DNA of 53,020 bases from Myxococcales bacterium (GCA_019634415.1 JAHQVJ010000027.1:1-53020); one strand, 5' to 3'. Positions 38,201-46,421 are shown, counted from the stretch's first letter. Notes: generated from the sequence alone by a model not told the origin. Made by a program: numbers and translations.

Positions 38201-38645
38201 CGGGGTCGTTCGGATCGGTCCCCTCGAGGAGCTCCTCGCCATCGTCGAGGCCGTCGTCGTCGGAGTCGGCGTCGTCGCGATCCGTGCCGAGGGCGTCCTC
38301 CTCGGCGTTGGTCAGGCCGTCGCCGTCGTTGTCGAGGATGGTGTCGTCGTCGGAGGGATCGAGGGGATCCGTGCCAGCGGCCACCTCCTCTCCGTCGGTC
38401 GCCCCGCCCCCGTCGCTGTCGGGGTTCTGAGGATCGGTGCCGAGGGCCGTCTCCTCGTCGTTGGTCAGTCCGTCACCGTCTGGGTCCTCGATGTCTCCGA
38501 TGACATCGGTGTCGGTGTCGGCGTCGGTGTCCGTATCTGCGTCTGCATCTGCATCGGTGTCGGTCACATCCGTGTCGGTCTTGTCGCCATTGCAGGCGGC
38601 GACTCCGAATGCCAATGCGAGCAGGAAGGCATGCCTGATTGCCAT
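35253..38645 (-). CDS. Giant mosaic lipoprotein: TSP3 repeats plus four jelly-roll/MopE modules
   Basis: 1130 aa. The start at 38645 begins the signal MAIRHAFLLALAFGVAAC. An acidic (DT/DA)n linker follows to about residue 48. Residues 50-270 have about eight TSP3-like calcium loops (DGLTNDEETALGTDP, DGLSDAVELAIGTD). Residues 275-1080 repeat a unit of about 200 residues roughly four times. Each has a beta-sandwich beginning FDDFE or FDDFD, a Cys/Trp strand such as IDTTACDTIVWK and a VDDFAVGC end, followed in the first three units by a DGDG...DCD...CGLCVD Asp/Cys motif like MopE. A last TSP3 loop closes the protein. It is probably calcium-stabilised and on the cell surface. No enzymatic residues seen. 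Confidence 0.85.
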   Translation of the reverse strand: MAIRHAFLLALAFGVAACNGDKTDTDVTDTDADADADTDTDADTDTDVIGDIEDPDGDGLTNDEETALGTDPQNPDSDGGGATDGEEVAAGTDPLDPSDDDTILDNDGDGLTNAEEDALGTDRDDADSDDDGLDDGEELLEGTDPNDPDTDGGGALDGEEVMQGADPLDPADDLGVLDTDGDGLSDAVELAIGTDLANPDTDDDGLSDGDEVLIHASDALNPDTDADSLSDGEEVVTFGTDPTLADTDGGSIDDGTELRWGTDPLDSVDDLNRFPLFDDFETGALDKAVWASQTGDVSYVTDQVGRGSFSLRIGGNGTATTVAVDTTACTTLMWAFDMQRGPENPDINDAMSVNYWDGTAFVQAETFIGDTIGDPFFGQQWGVIDAKGAFNAAFQLQFVNAGGGFGIDHYHLDDLALLCDPDTDDPDGDGVPNAVDCDPADGAHWDDCGRCVDADLDDYGVDCDLGADCDDANKAINPDAVEISDDGVDDDCDGFDTTTVLFDDFDDGADPAVWGKAGLAGAEVTDVYSASGDYSLRLNDTDLATTVAIDTTACDTIVWKARVQRGVFPPETGDDLVISYDDGTATLFEAGRILGNGGLELEFLEYAGEITDKTAYTKTFSVELMAQTTFIPGEGGDDFFVDDFAVGCSEADLDGDGFPGVLDCDNTDGRHWADCGLCVDGDDDGYGLDCDLGDDCDDKVDTTNPGAFDKYGDGVDADCTGVDGPAIVDDFEAPIDAANWASVTGFRTAAAANSGTVSLGLDGGQSATTELFDATACPEILWSFQMARDEFSTANIVVSFDDGKTVTDVASLESTGDFALKWGTISAKNAFTPNFSLTITNDSAFGFEDIYIDDFELRCTNPDVDGDTFPTELDCDEKSADHWFDCGLCVDGDSDGYGTDCDLGFDCDDKDPAVSPAGIDKAVDGIDQDCSGVDGVGVFDDFDAGVASGGFVDFFGEFGYSTDFSVSGLYSLYMGGGIAEAYVAPLDVAGCPQVAFEMQVLRGSVNAPEAADILALQAFDQVDWANLFVLTGGVGQETAFTRYSGVTFDKTFLVDGLETRLFSDGTGYTFDDFLVDDFAIGCDDDSDGLSTPAELVLYGTDETLADTDADKVDDGTEIANGTDPLDPKSF

Positions 38646-38672
38646 GTGCTCTCCATCCCGGTTGGGGGTGGG

Positions 38673-38678
38673 AGGATA
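38673..38678 (-). promoter_or_regulatory. -10-like box TATCCT of the giant lipoprotein gene
   Basis: TATCCT on the minus strand ends 27 nt before the ATG at 38645, in an AT-rich patch. No -35 was assigned. Confidence 0.3.
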
Positions 38679-38774
38679 GGCCACAATTTCCACACAATTG
38701 TCAGGCCTACGCCAAATAGGCACTGCGAGGTGATCGTGCAGCCGGCGGTCGGGCATGCGCCCCGGGCTTCGACC

Positions 38775-39857
38775 CTACTCGGGGAATCCCGTCCACAGCC
38801 ACGCCTCGAACGGATCGAAGAGGTTGTCCAGCACGATCTCGGCCTCCCCCAGCTCCTCGTATCGCTGGTCACCGACCCCTCCCGTGGCCCCCGACGCACG
38901 TGGAGGAGGCGTGGGCCACGACGCACGGGTGATCCAGCCCGTGCCGCTGTCGGTGAGCCACAACGTGCCGTCCGTGTCGAGCTCGACGCCTCGGAGGAAC
39001 TCGAAGGAGCCCACGTCGTCGCCGGGAACGAGATCGGCGACGTAGGTGGGCCTGTGCAGCGGGTCGTCGGTCCTGGCCAGACCCACGGTGCCACGCTCGC
39101 CATCGCCGTAGGTGTGGGCCCACAGGAGCCACCACACATCATCCATCATGCGAAGCACCGGACCGTGTGGGGTTTGCAGCTGTCCATCTTGGGGGAAGGT
39201 CCACAGGTGTTGCGCGTCGGATGGAGCGGTGATGTCCCAGAGGGTGATCACCCCAGTGATGCTCCCGGGACCTCCCCCGACGCCGAGGTGGGACAGGAGC
39301 AGCAAGCTCCGGCCGTCGTGCTCGAAGCGGTCCGCGCCGTTCGGGAGCGGTGGAAAGCGAGGATGCTCCTTGCCCAGCGTGCGCACGGGGAGGGCCGAGG
39401 TGCCCGCGCCGTCGATCCAGGTCACCCGATCCGCGAAGGTCTCCACCACCATGAGGGTGTCGTCGGCCGGATCACGCATGACGTCGTGTGGGAACCGAAA
39501 CCCATCCACGCGAAAGTCGAGGAGCCCGTCTGCATCGAGCCTGGCGATGGCCTCGCCGTCCTTGCCCACGAGGGAGACGAGGAGTCCGTCTCCATCGGCG
39601 CTGGCTCCCTCGCCGCCGCACTCGTTGCAGTCGGGCATCCACTCGGTCCAGGGGGTGAGCGTCGGCTCCATCTCGTCCAGATCCACCAGCGTCAACCCGC
39701 GTGCTTCGGGAACCACCAGCGTGCGCCGCGACGGAGGATCGGGAGCGGTAGGTGTGGTGGACGAAGGCGACGAGGGGCTGGGGTCGGGCGGCTCCGTGCT
39801 AGCCCTCGAGCTACCGTCGGTGCAAGCCATGACGACAATCAAGGTGGCGACGTTCAT
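38775..39857 (-). CDS. Beta-propeller lipoprotein (aryl-sulfotransferase-like)
   Basis: 360 aa. MNVATLIVVMAC is a short uncharged lipoprotein signal (Cys12), supported by GGGAG 6 nt upstream. A Ser/Pro linker is followed by propeller-like blades: GLTLVDLDEMEPTLTPWTEW, IARLDADGLLDFRVDG, PHDVMRDPADDTLMVVETFA and VWWLLWAHTYGDGERGTV. The HDV blade and Trp pattern resemble arylsulfotransferase-type propellers, but the catalytic His/Arg set cannot be confirmed. It is likely periplasmic or on the outer membrane. The downstream neighbour is the giant lipoprotein gene. Confidence 0.7.
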   Translation of the reverse strand: MNVATLIVVMACTDGSSRASTEPPDPSPSSPSSTTPTAPDPPSRRTLVVPEARGLTLVDLDEMEPTLTPWTEWMPDCNECGGEGASADGDGLLVSLVGKDGEAIARLDADGLLDFRVDGFRFPHDVMRDPADDTLMVVETFADRVTWIDGAGTSALPVRTLGKEHPRFPPLPNGADRFEHDGRSLLLLSHLGVGGGPGSITGVITLWDITAPSDAQHLWTFPQDGQLQTPHGPVLRMMDDVWWLLWAHTYGDGERGTVGLARTDDPLHRPTYVADLVPGDDVGSFEFLRGVELDTDGTLWLTDSGTGWITRASWPTPPPRASGATGGVGDQRYEELGEAEIVLDNLFDPFEAWLWTGFPE

Positions 39858-40003
39858 GTGTACTCCCTGGCGCGGTCACCTCTGTGGACGACTGACCCAG
39901 GGATCTGCTGGAAGGACTTGCACGACCTGGACGGATGCAAATCGAGTGTGGTTGCAGCGTCAACCATGCATCCCATGTGGCAGCGACACCGACGCGCGTC
40001 GCT

Positions 40004-40654
40004 TCAGTGCTGCTCGACCGGCCGAGGATCGTCGTCGATGGGCAGATCGGCGCGGGTGACGGTGGTGGGCTTCCGAAGGGCATTGCCCACACGATAGGCC
40101 CGCGTCGCCAGGTTCTGCTTCTTGTCGCTGTCGATGGCGAGGCGCCGACCATCGGTGCGTCGCACGTAGACCACGGAGCACAGCTCGTCGTCGGAGAGCC
40201 GAACCAGCTCGTACTCCACCCCCGCGACGTCGCTGAAGTCGATGCGCTGGATGTCTCGCTCCTCGTCGCGGCCGAATCGATCCACCACGACCTCCTCGCG
40301 GTCTCGTGAGACCTGGCTGTGGGTGGAGCGCCACCGGTCCCCACAGGGAGTCTCCTCCTCCACGGTCATCACAGTGAGTCCGGGCTCGAGCCGAGCGACA
40401 GATCCATCTTGGTCCACCCGCACGATCCAGGATCCCGGAGCCATCTGCTCGGGAAGGCTCGCCTCGATCACCATGGCCCCGCGTACGATCACGTCTCCGA
40501 GCGGATGGGTGGTGGACTCCTGGCTCACCACCACCGTCAGACCCTCTGCGAAGCCCTCGCCCAGGATCTGCACCGTGGCGCCCGGAAGCACCTCCGAGGG
40601 GCTCACCGAGGTGATCGTCGGGCCCGACGAGCATGCCAACACGACCCACCACAC
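40004..40654 (-). CDS. IPT/TIG-domain lipoprotein with an eight-residue signal
   Basis: 216 aa. I place the start at a GTG (40654) because AGGAGG lies 6 nt upstream. That gives the signal MWWVVLAC with the lipid-accepting Cys at position 8. Residues 12-90 are an IPT/TIG domain (PTITSVSPSEVLPGATVQIL, GEGFAEGLTVVV). The remainder is an unrecognised, charged domain ending in Asp/Pro-rich sequence. An upstream Met would add about 44 residues that overlap the previous gene and give no signal peptide. It is 79 bp after the carboxypeptidase-regulatory-like gene and may share its transcript. Confidence 0.65.
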   Translation of the reverse strand: MWWVVLACSSGPTITSVSPSEVLPGATVQILGEGFAEGLTVVVSQESTTHPLGDVIVRGAMVIEASLPEQMAPGSWIVRVDQDGSVARLEPGLTVMTVEEETPCGDRWRSTHSQVSRDREEVVVDRFGRDEERDIQRIDFSDVAGVEYELVRLSDDELCSVVYVRRTDGRRLAIDSDKKQNLATRAYRVGNALRKPTTVTRADLPIDDDPRPVEQH

Positions 40655-40733
40655 GACAGCCTCCTGGCAGCACTCGAGTGTAGCAGCAACGCGGCACGCG
40701 GCCCGGACCCGAGCCGTGATCTCGAGGTCGAGG

Positions 40734-41531
40734 CTATGCCTCGTCCCTGGTGAGCACCACGGTGTTGAGCCAGGGCAGCCGAGCATCCCCGGTCAGCACG
40801 TCGCCAGACGCTTGCAACGATCCCGCCTCGATCCAGGCATGCTCGGACCGCGATGCGACCCACACGCGGAAGGAGGTGCCGTCGGGGGCGCTCCACTGGT
40901 TGCGCACCCGCAGGGGAAGCCCTTCGGGAGCGGATGCACCCCACGGGTCGAGGAACCACATCGCCACGACCTCGCCCGGCACACCGTCGACGGGAAGGAC
41001 ACGGGTGTCGGAGAGCTGCAGGGCGGCAATCCGATCCGGCGCGGGCTCGAAGAAGTCGGGCTCCAGATCGGCAGCGGACACCTGCAGCAGCAACCCGCCA
41101 CCCACGTCCAGCTCCGTCGGCTCCGTGGGGAGGGAGACCGCATCGGTCACGGCCAACATGGGCACGTCCACCACGCGCTCCTGCGCGTCGGTGAGCACGA
41201 GGGGCACGAAGCTCACGGCGTGGGGATCCACCCAGTCCGTGGGCGGCACGAAGTACAGGCTGTGAGGACCGTCCTCCACCTCGTCGTAGGCGTAGAAGCC
41301 GTCGTCGTCGGTCGTGCTGGTTCGACACCAATACCCCTGGCACAGCTCGATGAAGGCCCCCGCCACCGGGGTGCCCTCACCGGTGGTGAGCTGGCCCGAG
41401 AGGAGTCCCTCTCCCGCAGGCTCGCCCGGCGTCTCGGAATCATCCACTCGGGTGGGAATGGTCGTGGTCGGCACCGTCTGTCCCACACACCCCACACACA
41501 ATGCCAACCCAAACAACTGTCGCATCGACAC
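40734..41531 (-). CDS. Lipoprotein with a carboxypeptidase-regulatory-like domain
   Basis: 265 aa. GTG at 41531 or ATG at 41525. The signal around MRQLFGLALCVGC gives Cys15 (GTG numbering). Residues 45-130 resemble the CarboxypepD_reg beta-sandwich (GLLSGQLTTGEGTPVAGAFI, DDDGFYAYDEVEDGPHSLYF). The second half (LEPDFFEPAPDRIAALQLS onward) has no family match. A TAGGCT box at 41555-41560 lies 23-29 nt upstream. Confidence 0.72.
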   Translation of the reverse strand: MSMRQLFGLALCVGCVGQTVPTTTIPTRVDDSETPGEPAGEGLLSGQLTTGEGTPVAGAFIELCQGYWCRTSTTDDDGFYAYDEVEDGPHSLYFVPPTDWVDPHAVSFVPLVLTDAQERVVDVPMLAVTDAVSLPTEPTELDVGGGLLLQVSAADLEPDFFEPAPDRIAALQLSDTRVLPVDGVPGEVVAMWFLDPWGASAPEGLPLRVRNQWSAPDGTSFRVWVASRSEHAWIEAGSLQASGDVLTGDARLPWLNTVVLTRDEA

Positions 41532-41554
41532 GCTCCGTCATCTGCCCCAGCTCC

Positions 41555-41560
41555 AGCCTA
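41555..41560 (-). promoter_or_regulatory. -10-like box TAGGCT
   Basis: It is the same hexamer and similar distance to the start as in the paralogue pair at 34055 and 35146. Confidence 0.3.
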
Positions 41561-41564
41561 CCAC

Positions 41565-43022
41565 TCAACGAAGGCGCGACCGAACGAGGGTACGGAAGTG
41601 AGGAATGCGCATCAGACCGAGATGGCGCAGGCGCTCGCGCACCTCGTCGCGGCCGTCCACGGTCGCGAGCCAGCCGAGCCAGCCGTCCACACAGCAACCG
41701 CCCGTGCCGCGGCCGGCGTCGTAGGCATCCTGCAGGCCGAGCAGGGCGTCCTCGTAGGTGTTCAGCGCTCCCCAGTCGTCCACGCGGTCCGCCCAGAGAT
41801 AGCGCTCGATCAGCTGATGCCCCAGGGGGGCGATGTCGGGCCAGCGCGTCACGCCGCCGCCCTCGGAGACGATGGAGGCCACCGAGCGGTAGGCGCGAGG
41901 CCCCGCGTTTGTGTCGAGTGCCGCCACGAGGTCGCGGTAGGCGGTCCGCAGCGCCCCACGTTGGGGCCCGGGTCGAAAGGCGCGCAGTGCCCGGTGGGCC
42001 CGCGTGCGCAGGATGGGCGACGGAGCCGTGGCCGCCGCTGCGATGGCGTGTCGGTCGCGGGTGGCGATCCCCCGCTGGAGCAGCATCTCGTCCTCCCACG
42101 CAGCCTGCAGCTCCGACGGCAGCATGGGCAGCGGGAGCCGCTGCTCCACCACCTCGAGGGTCTCGAAGGCCGCCCACAGGTGCAGCCAGTCCGCCGTGCC
42201 CTGCGGTCGTCCGAGGCGCTGCTCGGCTGGGTCCACGAAGGACCACGCCGCCTCGGCCAGCGCCCCGGGGGCCTGCGACTCGCTGGCCAGTAGCCAGGCG
42301 ACGAGCGCACTCGCGAGGGGCCGGGCGTGGGAAGGCGGGAGCGTGAAGCGCGCCACCTGCGGGCCCACGGGCCAGCTCGGTGGCTCGGCCAATGGGTCGA
42401 AGCGATGCGCCTCGACCAGCGCATCGCCGAGACCTGGATGCCCCACGGGCAGTCGGAGCAGGACGTCGGCGGCGCGCACCTGCGCGCCCGGGCTCGCGTG
42501 CCCCGCCACGGCGCGGCACAGCCCCCGCACCGGGACGAGATCGGGATGGCTCTCGGCGAGGGCCTGGGCGAGGCCGGAGCCGGGTGCCGCCAGCCAGTGT
42601 CGAAGGGACCACTCCCCCGCCTCGACGAAGGAGACCGCTCGGGCGTGCACCGGCTCCAGCACCGCGGGGAACGCCTCGTGCTGCTCGTACAGCACCACGA
42701 GGTCCAGCGGATCCGACGTGACGGCGGCCGCCGCCTGCACGGCCCACTCGTGGACTCGGGGGTCCTCGTCGGCGGCGCAGTCCGCGATCTGGACGAGGGC
42801 ATGCACCGCGGGCGCCGTGCCGATCTGCTGCAGCGCGAGGACCGCCTCGGCACTGCGCGCGGGATCGTGAAGCGCACAGCCCACGTGCTGCAGTGCCAGG
42901 ACCGCGTCGTCGTTCAGCTCCACGAGCGCACCGATGGCGGGCACGTCGTGCACCTCCCCGGGCGGCACCGCCTGCGCCGAGAGTCCCACCGTCCACCACG
43001 CGGCCCAGCCGATGTGCGTCAT
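41565..43022 (-). CDS. Exported HEAT-like helical protein
   Basis: 485 aa. The N-terminus MTHIGWAAWWTVGLSAQA looks like a short Sec signal. The rest is strongly alpha-helical with Ala/Leu-rich repeats resembling HEAT units (DPARSAEAVLALQQIGTAPA, DPRVHEWAVQAAAAVTSDPL, LRTRAHRALRAF). A Cys pair (GGCCVDGW) is near the C-terminus. No catalytic motif is recognised. It lies 54 bp after the CRTAC1-like gene on the same strand, so co-transcription is possible. Confidence 0.7.
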   Translation of the reverse strand: MTHIGWAAWWTVGLSAQAVPPGEVHDVPAIGALVELNDDAVLALQHVGCALHDPARSAEAVLALQQIGTAPAVHALVQIADCAADEDPRVHEWAVQAAAAVTSDPLDLVVLYEQHEAFPAVLEPVHARAVSFVEAGEWSLRHWLAAPGSGLAQALAESHPDLVPVRGLCRAVAGHASPGAQVRAADVLLRLPVGHPGLGDALVEAHRFDPLAEPPSWPVGPQVARFTLPPSHARPLASALVAWLLASESQAPGALAEAAWSFVDPAEQRLGRPQGTADWLHLWAAFETLEVVEQRLPLPMLPSELQAAWEDEMLLQRGIATRDRHAIAAAATAPSPILRTRAHRALRAFRPGPQRGALRTAYRDLVAALDTNAGPRAYRSVASIVSEGGGVTRWPDIAPLGHQLIERYLWADRVDDWGALNTYEDALLGLQDAYDAGRGTGGCCVDGWLGWLATVDGRDEVRERLRHLGLMRIPHFRTLVRSRLR

Positions 43023-43076
43023 GCCATCACCCCCGTCTCCCAGTGACCAGGCGCACCCGATCCGGTTCCGATCGGA

Positions 43077-45311
43077 TCAGCGATTCACTGGAACCAACAG
43101 GGTATCCCCAAGATCCGGACTCAGGTGGACATCGGTCGGCGGCTTGGTCACGCCGTCGAAGGTCGCGCCGTAGCTCACGGTGGCGGCGTCGTAGATCAGT
43201 GGCCCCAGGCCCAGGGCCTCGATCCGCGCGCGGCCGCCGTAGTTGGAGGCCGTGCGCACGGTGAGTTCCTCGGCGCTGGCGTCGTAGGTGGCGATCGCGC
43301 CCACGAAGGCGTGCTCCACCTTCCCGGCGTCCTCGTCGATCAGCCAGAAGCGATCGGCCTGCAGATCCTCCACTACCTGAACGGCGCCGGTGCGTGGCCA
43401 GGTGATCTCCACGCGCTCCACGTGGTCGTCGGCTCCGAGTCCGAAGTGCAGCGTGAGCATGCGGTGGCTGTGGGTGGAGTCGCCTCCGGTCACGCGGCGC
43501 ATGAGGGGCACGCCGTCGGCCTCGAGCCGCGCCACGGCCCCGATGGCAGCGCGGTTGCTGCGGGTGGCCACGAGCTTCAGCTCGATCCAGTGTTGGTCGT
43601 CGGGAGGGTCGTCGGCGTCGAGGAGCTGGTTGACGAACAGCGTGGAGGGCACGCCCCCGTCCACGAAGAGGAAGATGTCCATGTCGCCGTCGCCGTCGTA
43701 GTCTGCGGTGGTACCTCCGCGCGCCACGTGGCCCGTCCAGCCGTGCTGGCGGTGGGCCACGAACCGACCGGAGCCGTCGGCGTCGTTGATGAAGAGCAGA
43801 TCCGGCTTGTCGCGATTCGTGGAGCCCACCCACAGATCGATCCAGCCGTCGTGGTCGAAGTCCTCGAAGTTGATGGGCCAGGAGCTGTAGCCGAAGCACA
43901 GGCCAGCCTCCCAGCAGGCATTGGCGGAGAGCACCCCGCCGGGCTGCCCGCGGTACAGCACGTTGCCCTTCGGCGACGGCGGCAGCTTCCACACGTCGGT
44001 GATGTACAGATCCCACTCCCCGTCGGCGTCGATGTCGGCGATGTCGACGCCCATAGCGGCGAACGCATCCCCTCCGATGGGGTTCGGGTTGTCGGTCCAC
44101 TCCACCAGCGTGCCGCCCTCGTTCTTGTAGAAGACGTCGTCGGGATCGAAGTCGGGCTTGTCGTCGCGGTCGGAGTTGTTGCCGACGTACAGCTCGGGGT
44201 AGCGGTCGTGATCGGCGTCCCACCAGAAGCCCACGAGCCCGTCGCGGCCTTTTCCGTCGACCCCCATCTCGTCGGTGACGTCGGTGAAGGTGCCGTCGCA
44301 GTCGCCATGCAGCAGCCGGTCCACGTTGTCGCCGGCGGGGAGCGCCGCCATGGCCCAGTTGGTGAGGTACAGATCGATGCAGCCGTCGAGATCGTAGTCC
44401 GCCACCGAGGCCGACGAGGTGCGACGCCCCAGCGGATCGGTGATCCCGGCCCGCTCTGCCTCGCCCACGGGGTCGGCTCGGAAGGTCAGCCCCCCCTCGT
44501 TGACGAACAGCAGGTTGGGCCCGCCGTCGTAGCGCTGCGCCACCGACGAGATCATGACGGTGGGGTTGTCCACGGGCACGATGAGGTCGAGGTCGCCGTC
44601 GTTGTCGATGTCGGCGACCTTCACGCCAGCGCACTCGATGTTGCCCTCGGGCTTGCGCACGGCCTCGCTCATGTCGGTGAAGGTGCCGTCGCCATCGTTG
44701 CGGTACAGATAGTTGTCGAAGCCTGCACCATTCGACACGTACAGATCGGGCCAGTGGTCTCCGTTGAGATCGACGAAGGCGACCCCTCCAGTGTGGGTGT
44801 TGCCGGAGGTCACGGTCTGCACCAGCCCGATCTCGTCTCGCCTGGCCTCCACGAAGGTGGTGGCGGCCTGCTCGGGAGGCAGGGCGACGTGCCGCGCCAG
44901 CGCCTCGGTGCGGGCGGCCACCCCGTCGAGCTCGGGGTGCAGCACGAGGGCCTGCCAGGCGATGGCGCCGGGCTCGAAGTCGCTGCCCTGAAGGCTGAAG
45001 CGGACCTGCCCGCGCTCGTCGCTGACCTGGGTGGCGACGAGCTGCGGCTCGAGGATCTCCGCACACATGCCGGTGGGCCAGTCGCAGGGCCCCCGTCCCT
45101 CGCCCAGGGTGCTGGCGTAGAGGTGGACCTCCGCCCCCTCGGGCACGGGTGCGACGTCGACGGTGGAGGTCATCCCGAGGGCAATCTCACCGCCGCTGAT
45201 CAGGGGGGCCTCTCCGGGCCACCAGTCCACGTCGACGTTGGGGACCACCGTGAGGACGGCGGAGGAGGAGTTGCAGCCGCTGAGAACGGCCCAGGACAGT
45301 AGGGGGAGCAT
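43077..45311 (-). CDS. CRTAC1-like FG-GAP/UnbV lipoprotein
   Basis: 744 aa. Short signal MLPLLSWAVLSGC (Cys13, no basic residue). Residues 130-600 form a beta-propeller with repeated calcium loops: FVDLNGDHWPDLYVSNG, VADIDNDGDLDLIVPVDN, YDLDGCIDLYLTNW, WWDADHDRYPELYVGN, IADIDADGEWDLYITDVWKL and FDHDGWIDLWVGST. The C-terminal ASPIC/UnbV domain is clear (RSNRAAIGAVARLEADG, THSHRMLTLHFGLGADDHV, VEITWPRTGAVQV). These proteins are extracellular or envelope-attached; roles are unclear. No Shine-Dalgarno precedes the ATG, and a TATGAT box lies 6 nt before it. Confidence 0.88.
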   Translation of the reverse strand: MLPLLSWAVLSGCNSSSAVLTVVPNVDVDWWPGEAPLISGGEIALGMTSTVDVAPVPEGAEVHLYASTLGEGRGPCDWPTGMCAEILEPQLVATQVSDERGQVRFSLQGSDFEPGAIAWQALVLHPELDGVAARTEALARHVALPPEQAATTFVEARRDEIGLVQTVTSGNTHTGGVAFVDLNGDHWPDLYVSNGAGFDNYLYRNDGDGTFTDMSEAVRKPEGNIECAGVKVADIDNDGDLDLIVPVDNPTVMISSVAQRYDGGPNLLFVNEGGLTFRADPVGEAERAGITDPLGRRTSSASVADYDLDGCIDLYLTNWAMAALPAGDNVDRLLHGDCDGTFTDVTDEMGVDGKGRDGLVGFWWDADHDRYPELYVGNNSDRDDKPDFDPDDVFYKNEGGTLVEWTDNPNPIGGDAFAAMGVDIADIDADGEWDLYITDVWKLPPSPKGNVLYRGQPGGVLSANACWEAGLCFGYSSWPINFEDFDHDGWIDLWVGSTNRDKPDLLFINDADGSGRFVAHRQHGWTGHVARGGTTADYDGDGDMDIFLFVDGGVPSTLFVNQLLDADDPPDDQHWIELKLVATRSNRAAIGAVARLEADGVPLMRRVTGGDSTHSHRMLTLHFGLGADDHVERVEITWPRTGAVQVVEDLQADRFWLIDEDAGKVEHAFVGAIATYDASAEELTVRTASNYGGRARIEALGLGPLIYDAATVSYGATFDGVTKPPTDVHLSPDLGDTLLVPVNR

Positions 45312-45317
45312 GGCCCG

Positions 45318-45323
45318 ATCATA
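45318..45323 (-). promoter_or_regulatory. -10 box TATGAT 6 nt before the start codon (leaderless)
   Basis: TATGAT on the minus strand is a near-consensus -10. Only 6 nt separate it from the ATG at 45311, so the transcript should start at the initiation codon. The spacer CGGGCC is not a ribosome site. Confidence 0.45.
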
Positions 45324-45354
45324 CAGTCCACGGTAGACAATCGCGCCCCAGCAA

Positions 45355-45867
45355 TCAGGGTCCCTTCAGCCACCGACGAGTGTGGCCCGTCTCGGGCGTG
45401 CAGATCTCCACGACGCGAGACGGAGTGAAGGAAAAGGGGCGTCCCGCACGCAGCACCGTTCTGATGTCCACCTCCGTCACATCGACGGCCACGATGCCTT
45501 CGTCGGCGGGGCTAGCGGCGTAGAGGCGGCCTTCGAGCCCGACGAGGGCCACGTCGGTGGGGCGTTCGGGAACCTGAGGTGGGCGATCCAGCCCAGAGAT
45601 GCACCCACCCGCCTGACGCCTGTGCGTGACAAGGAAGCCCTCGCCGGCATCCAGGTGCTCCTCCGCGCAGTCCCAGACCTCGGCTGCGGGAATCGGCCGG
45701 TCGCCGAAGACGTGACCGCAATCGGTGGCCTCGTCTCCGGCGAACGCCTGGGCGGACGCCACGAGCATGCAAGGCTCGGTGGGCTCTGGAGCCTGCAGAA
45801 CCGAGCACCTGCCGCTGGGCACCATGGCCGCGCCGACACCGAACACGACGCTCGACCACAGCTTCAC
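45355..45867 (-). CDS. Cys-containing exported hypothetical protein
   Basis: 170 aa. I use the GTG at 45867, which has GGAGG 4-5 nt upstream and starts a signal-like segment (MKLWSSVVFGVGAAMV). A longer open frame to 46269 is antisense to the GNAT gene and not credible. The mature protein has several Cys (RCSVL, EPCML, DCGHVF, DCAEEH, GGCISG, EICTPE). The last part has a beta-propeller-blade-like stretch (VALVGLEGRLYAASPADEG). No family recognised. It is divergent from the GNAT gene and slightly overlaps it if that gene starts at its first ATG. Confidence 0.6.
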   Translation of the reverse strand: MKLWSSVVFGVGAAMVPSGRCSVLQAPEPTEPCMLVASAQAFAGDEATDCGHVFGDRPIPAAEVWDCAEEHLDAGEGFLVTHRRQAGGCISGLDRPPQVPERPTDVALVGLEGRLYAASPADEGIVAVDVTEVDIRTVLRAGRPFSFTPSRVVEICTPETGHTRRWLKGP

Positions 45868-46369
45868 GGCCCCTCCGGCCCACAGCCTACATCGGTTAGG
45901 AAGCACCGCGGCCCCGAATCCCACCCCGAGAGCGGCCTTGCCCACGGATGCCCAGGATCTGGCGCGGGTCCGGCGGGAGGCCATCGGGGGCCTCGCGAGC
46001 ACTGCGCTGGGACACGTCCAGGCAAGGCAATGGGCCGATTCGGCGACCCCAGCTCGCATCGAGCGTGCAATCCACGCGCACGAGACCTGGGTCGTCGAGG
46101 TGGGCAGTGTCGTCGCGGGTTGGGTGGAGGTCTGTGAGGACGAGATCCGAGGGCTGTACGTCGGGCCCCGATGGAGCCAGGGGGGGCTGGGATCGTTGCT
46201 CCTGGACAAGGCCGAGGCCCTGATTCGAGCTGCCGGGTTCGAGATGGCGAAGCTCGATGCAAGCCCCAACGCCGCGGATTTCTACCATCGTCGGGGGTAT
46301 CGTGCTCGAGCTCGGTCGGAGGACGGAGCCGTACCGATGAGCAAGCCCTTCCGTTGCAACAACCCATGA
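45824..46369 (+). CDS. GNAT acetyltransferase
   Basis: Up to 181 aa; the start is uncertain. GNAT signatures: DAQDLARVRREAIGGLA (first helix), TWVVEVGSVVAGWVEVCEDE, IRGLYVGPRWSQGGLGSLLL (acetyl-CoA loop in the RxxGxG-like position), DKAEALIRAAG and DASPNAADFYHRRGYRA. The first in-frame ATG (45824) overlaps the divergent gene by 44 bp and has no ribosome site. A TTG at 45938 is the next option but would remove the first strand. Substrate unknown. A hairpin at 46404-46421 follows. Confidence 0.75.
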   Translation: MAAPTPNTTLDHSFTAPPAHSLHRLGSTAAPNPTPRAALPTDAQDLARVRREAIGGLASTALGHVQARQWADSATPARIERAIHAHETWVVEVGSVVAGWVEVCEDEIRGLYVGPRWSQGGLGSLLLDKAEALIRAAGFEMAKLDASPNAADFYHRRGYRARARSEDGAVPMSKPFRCNNP

Positions 46370-46403
46370 TTGAATAGAGGGTGATCCGTCACTCGATCAA
46401 CCT

Positions 46404-46421
46404 CTCAGCCCGGTGGCTGAG
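46404..46421. terminator. Hairpin between convergent GNAT and patatin genes
   Basis: CTCAGCC-CGGT-GGCTGAG is a perfect 7-bp stem with a tetraloop in the 137-bp convergent gap. It lacks a T tract; bidirectional use is plausible. Confidence 0.45.

Noticed and set aside
36000..40097. A 1365-codon open frame on the plus strand
   Set aside because: It is the complement of the Asp/Thr-rich giant lipoprotein gene and neighbours. GAC-rich coding gives GTC-rich antisense with few stops. It has no ribosome site, a Val/Gly-biased composition and no domain.
45868..46269. N-terminal extension of the minus-strand Cys-rich gene
   Set aside because: It is antisense to clear GNAT motifs; the GTG at 45867 has a good ribosome site.
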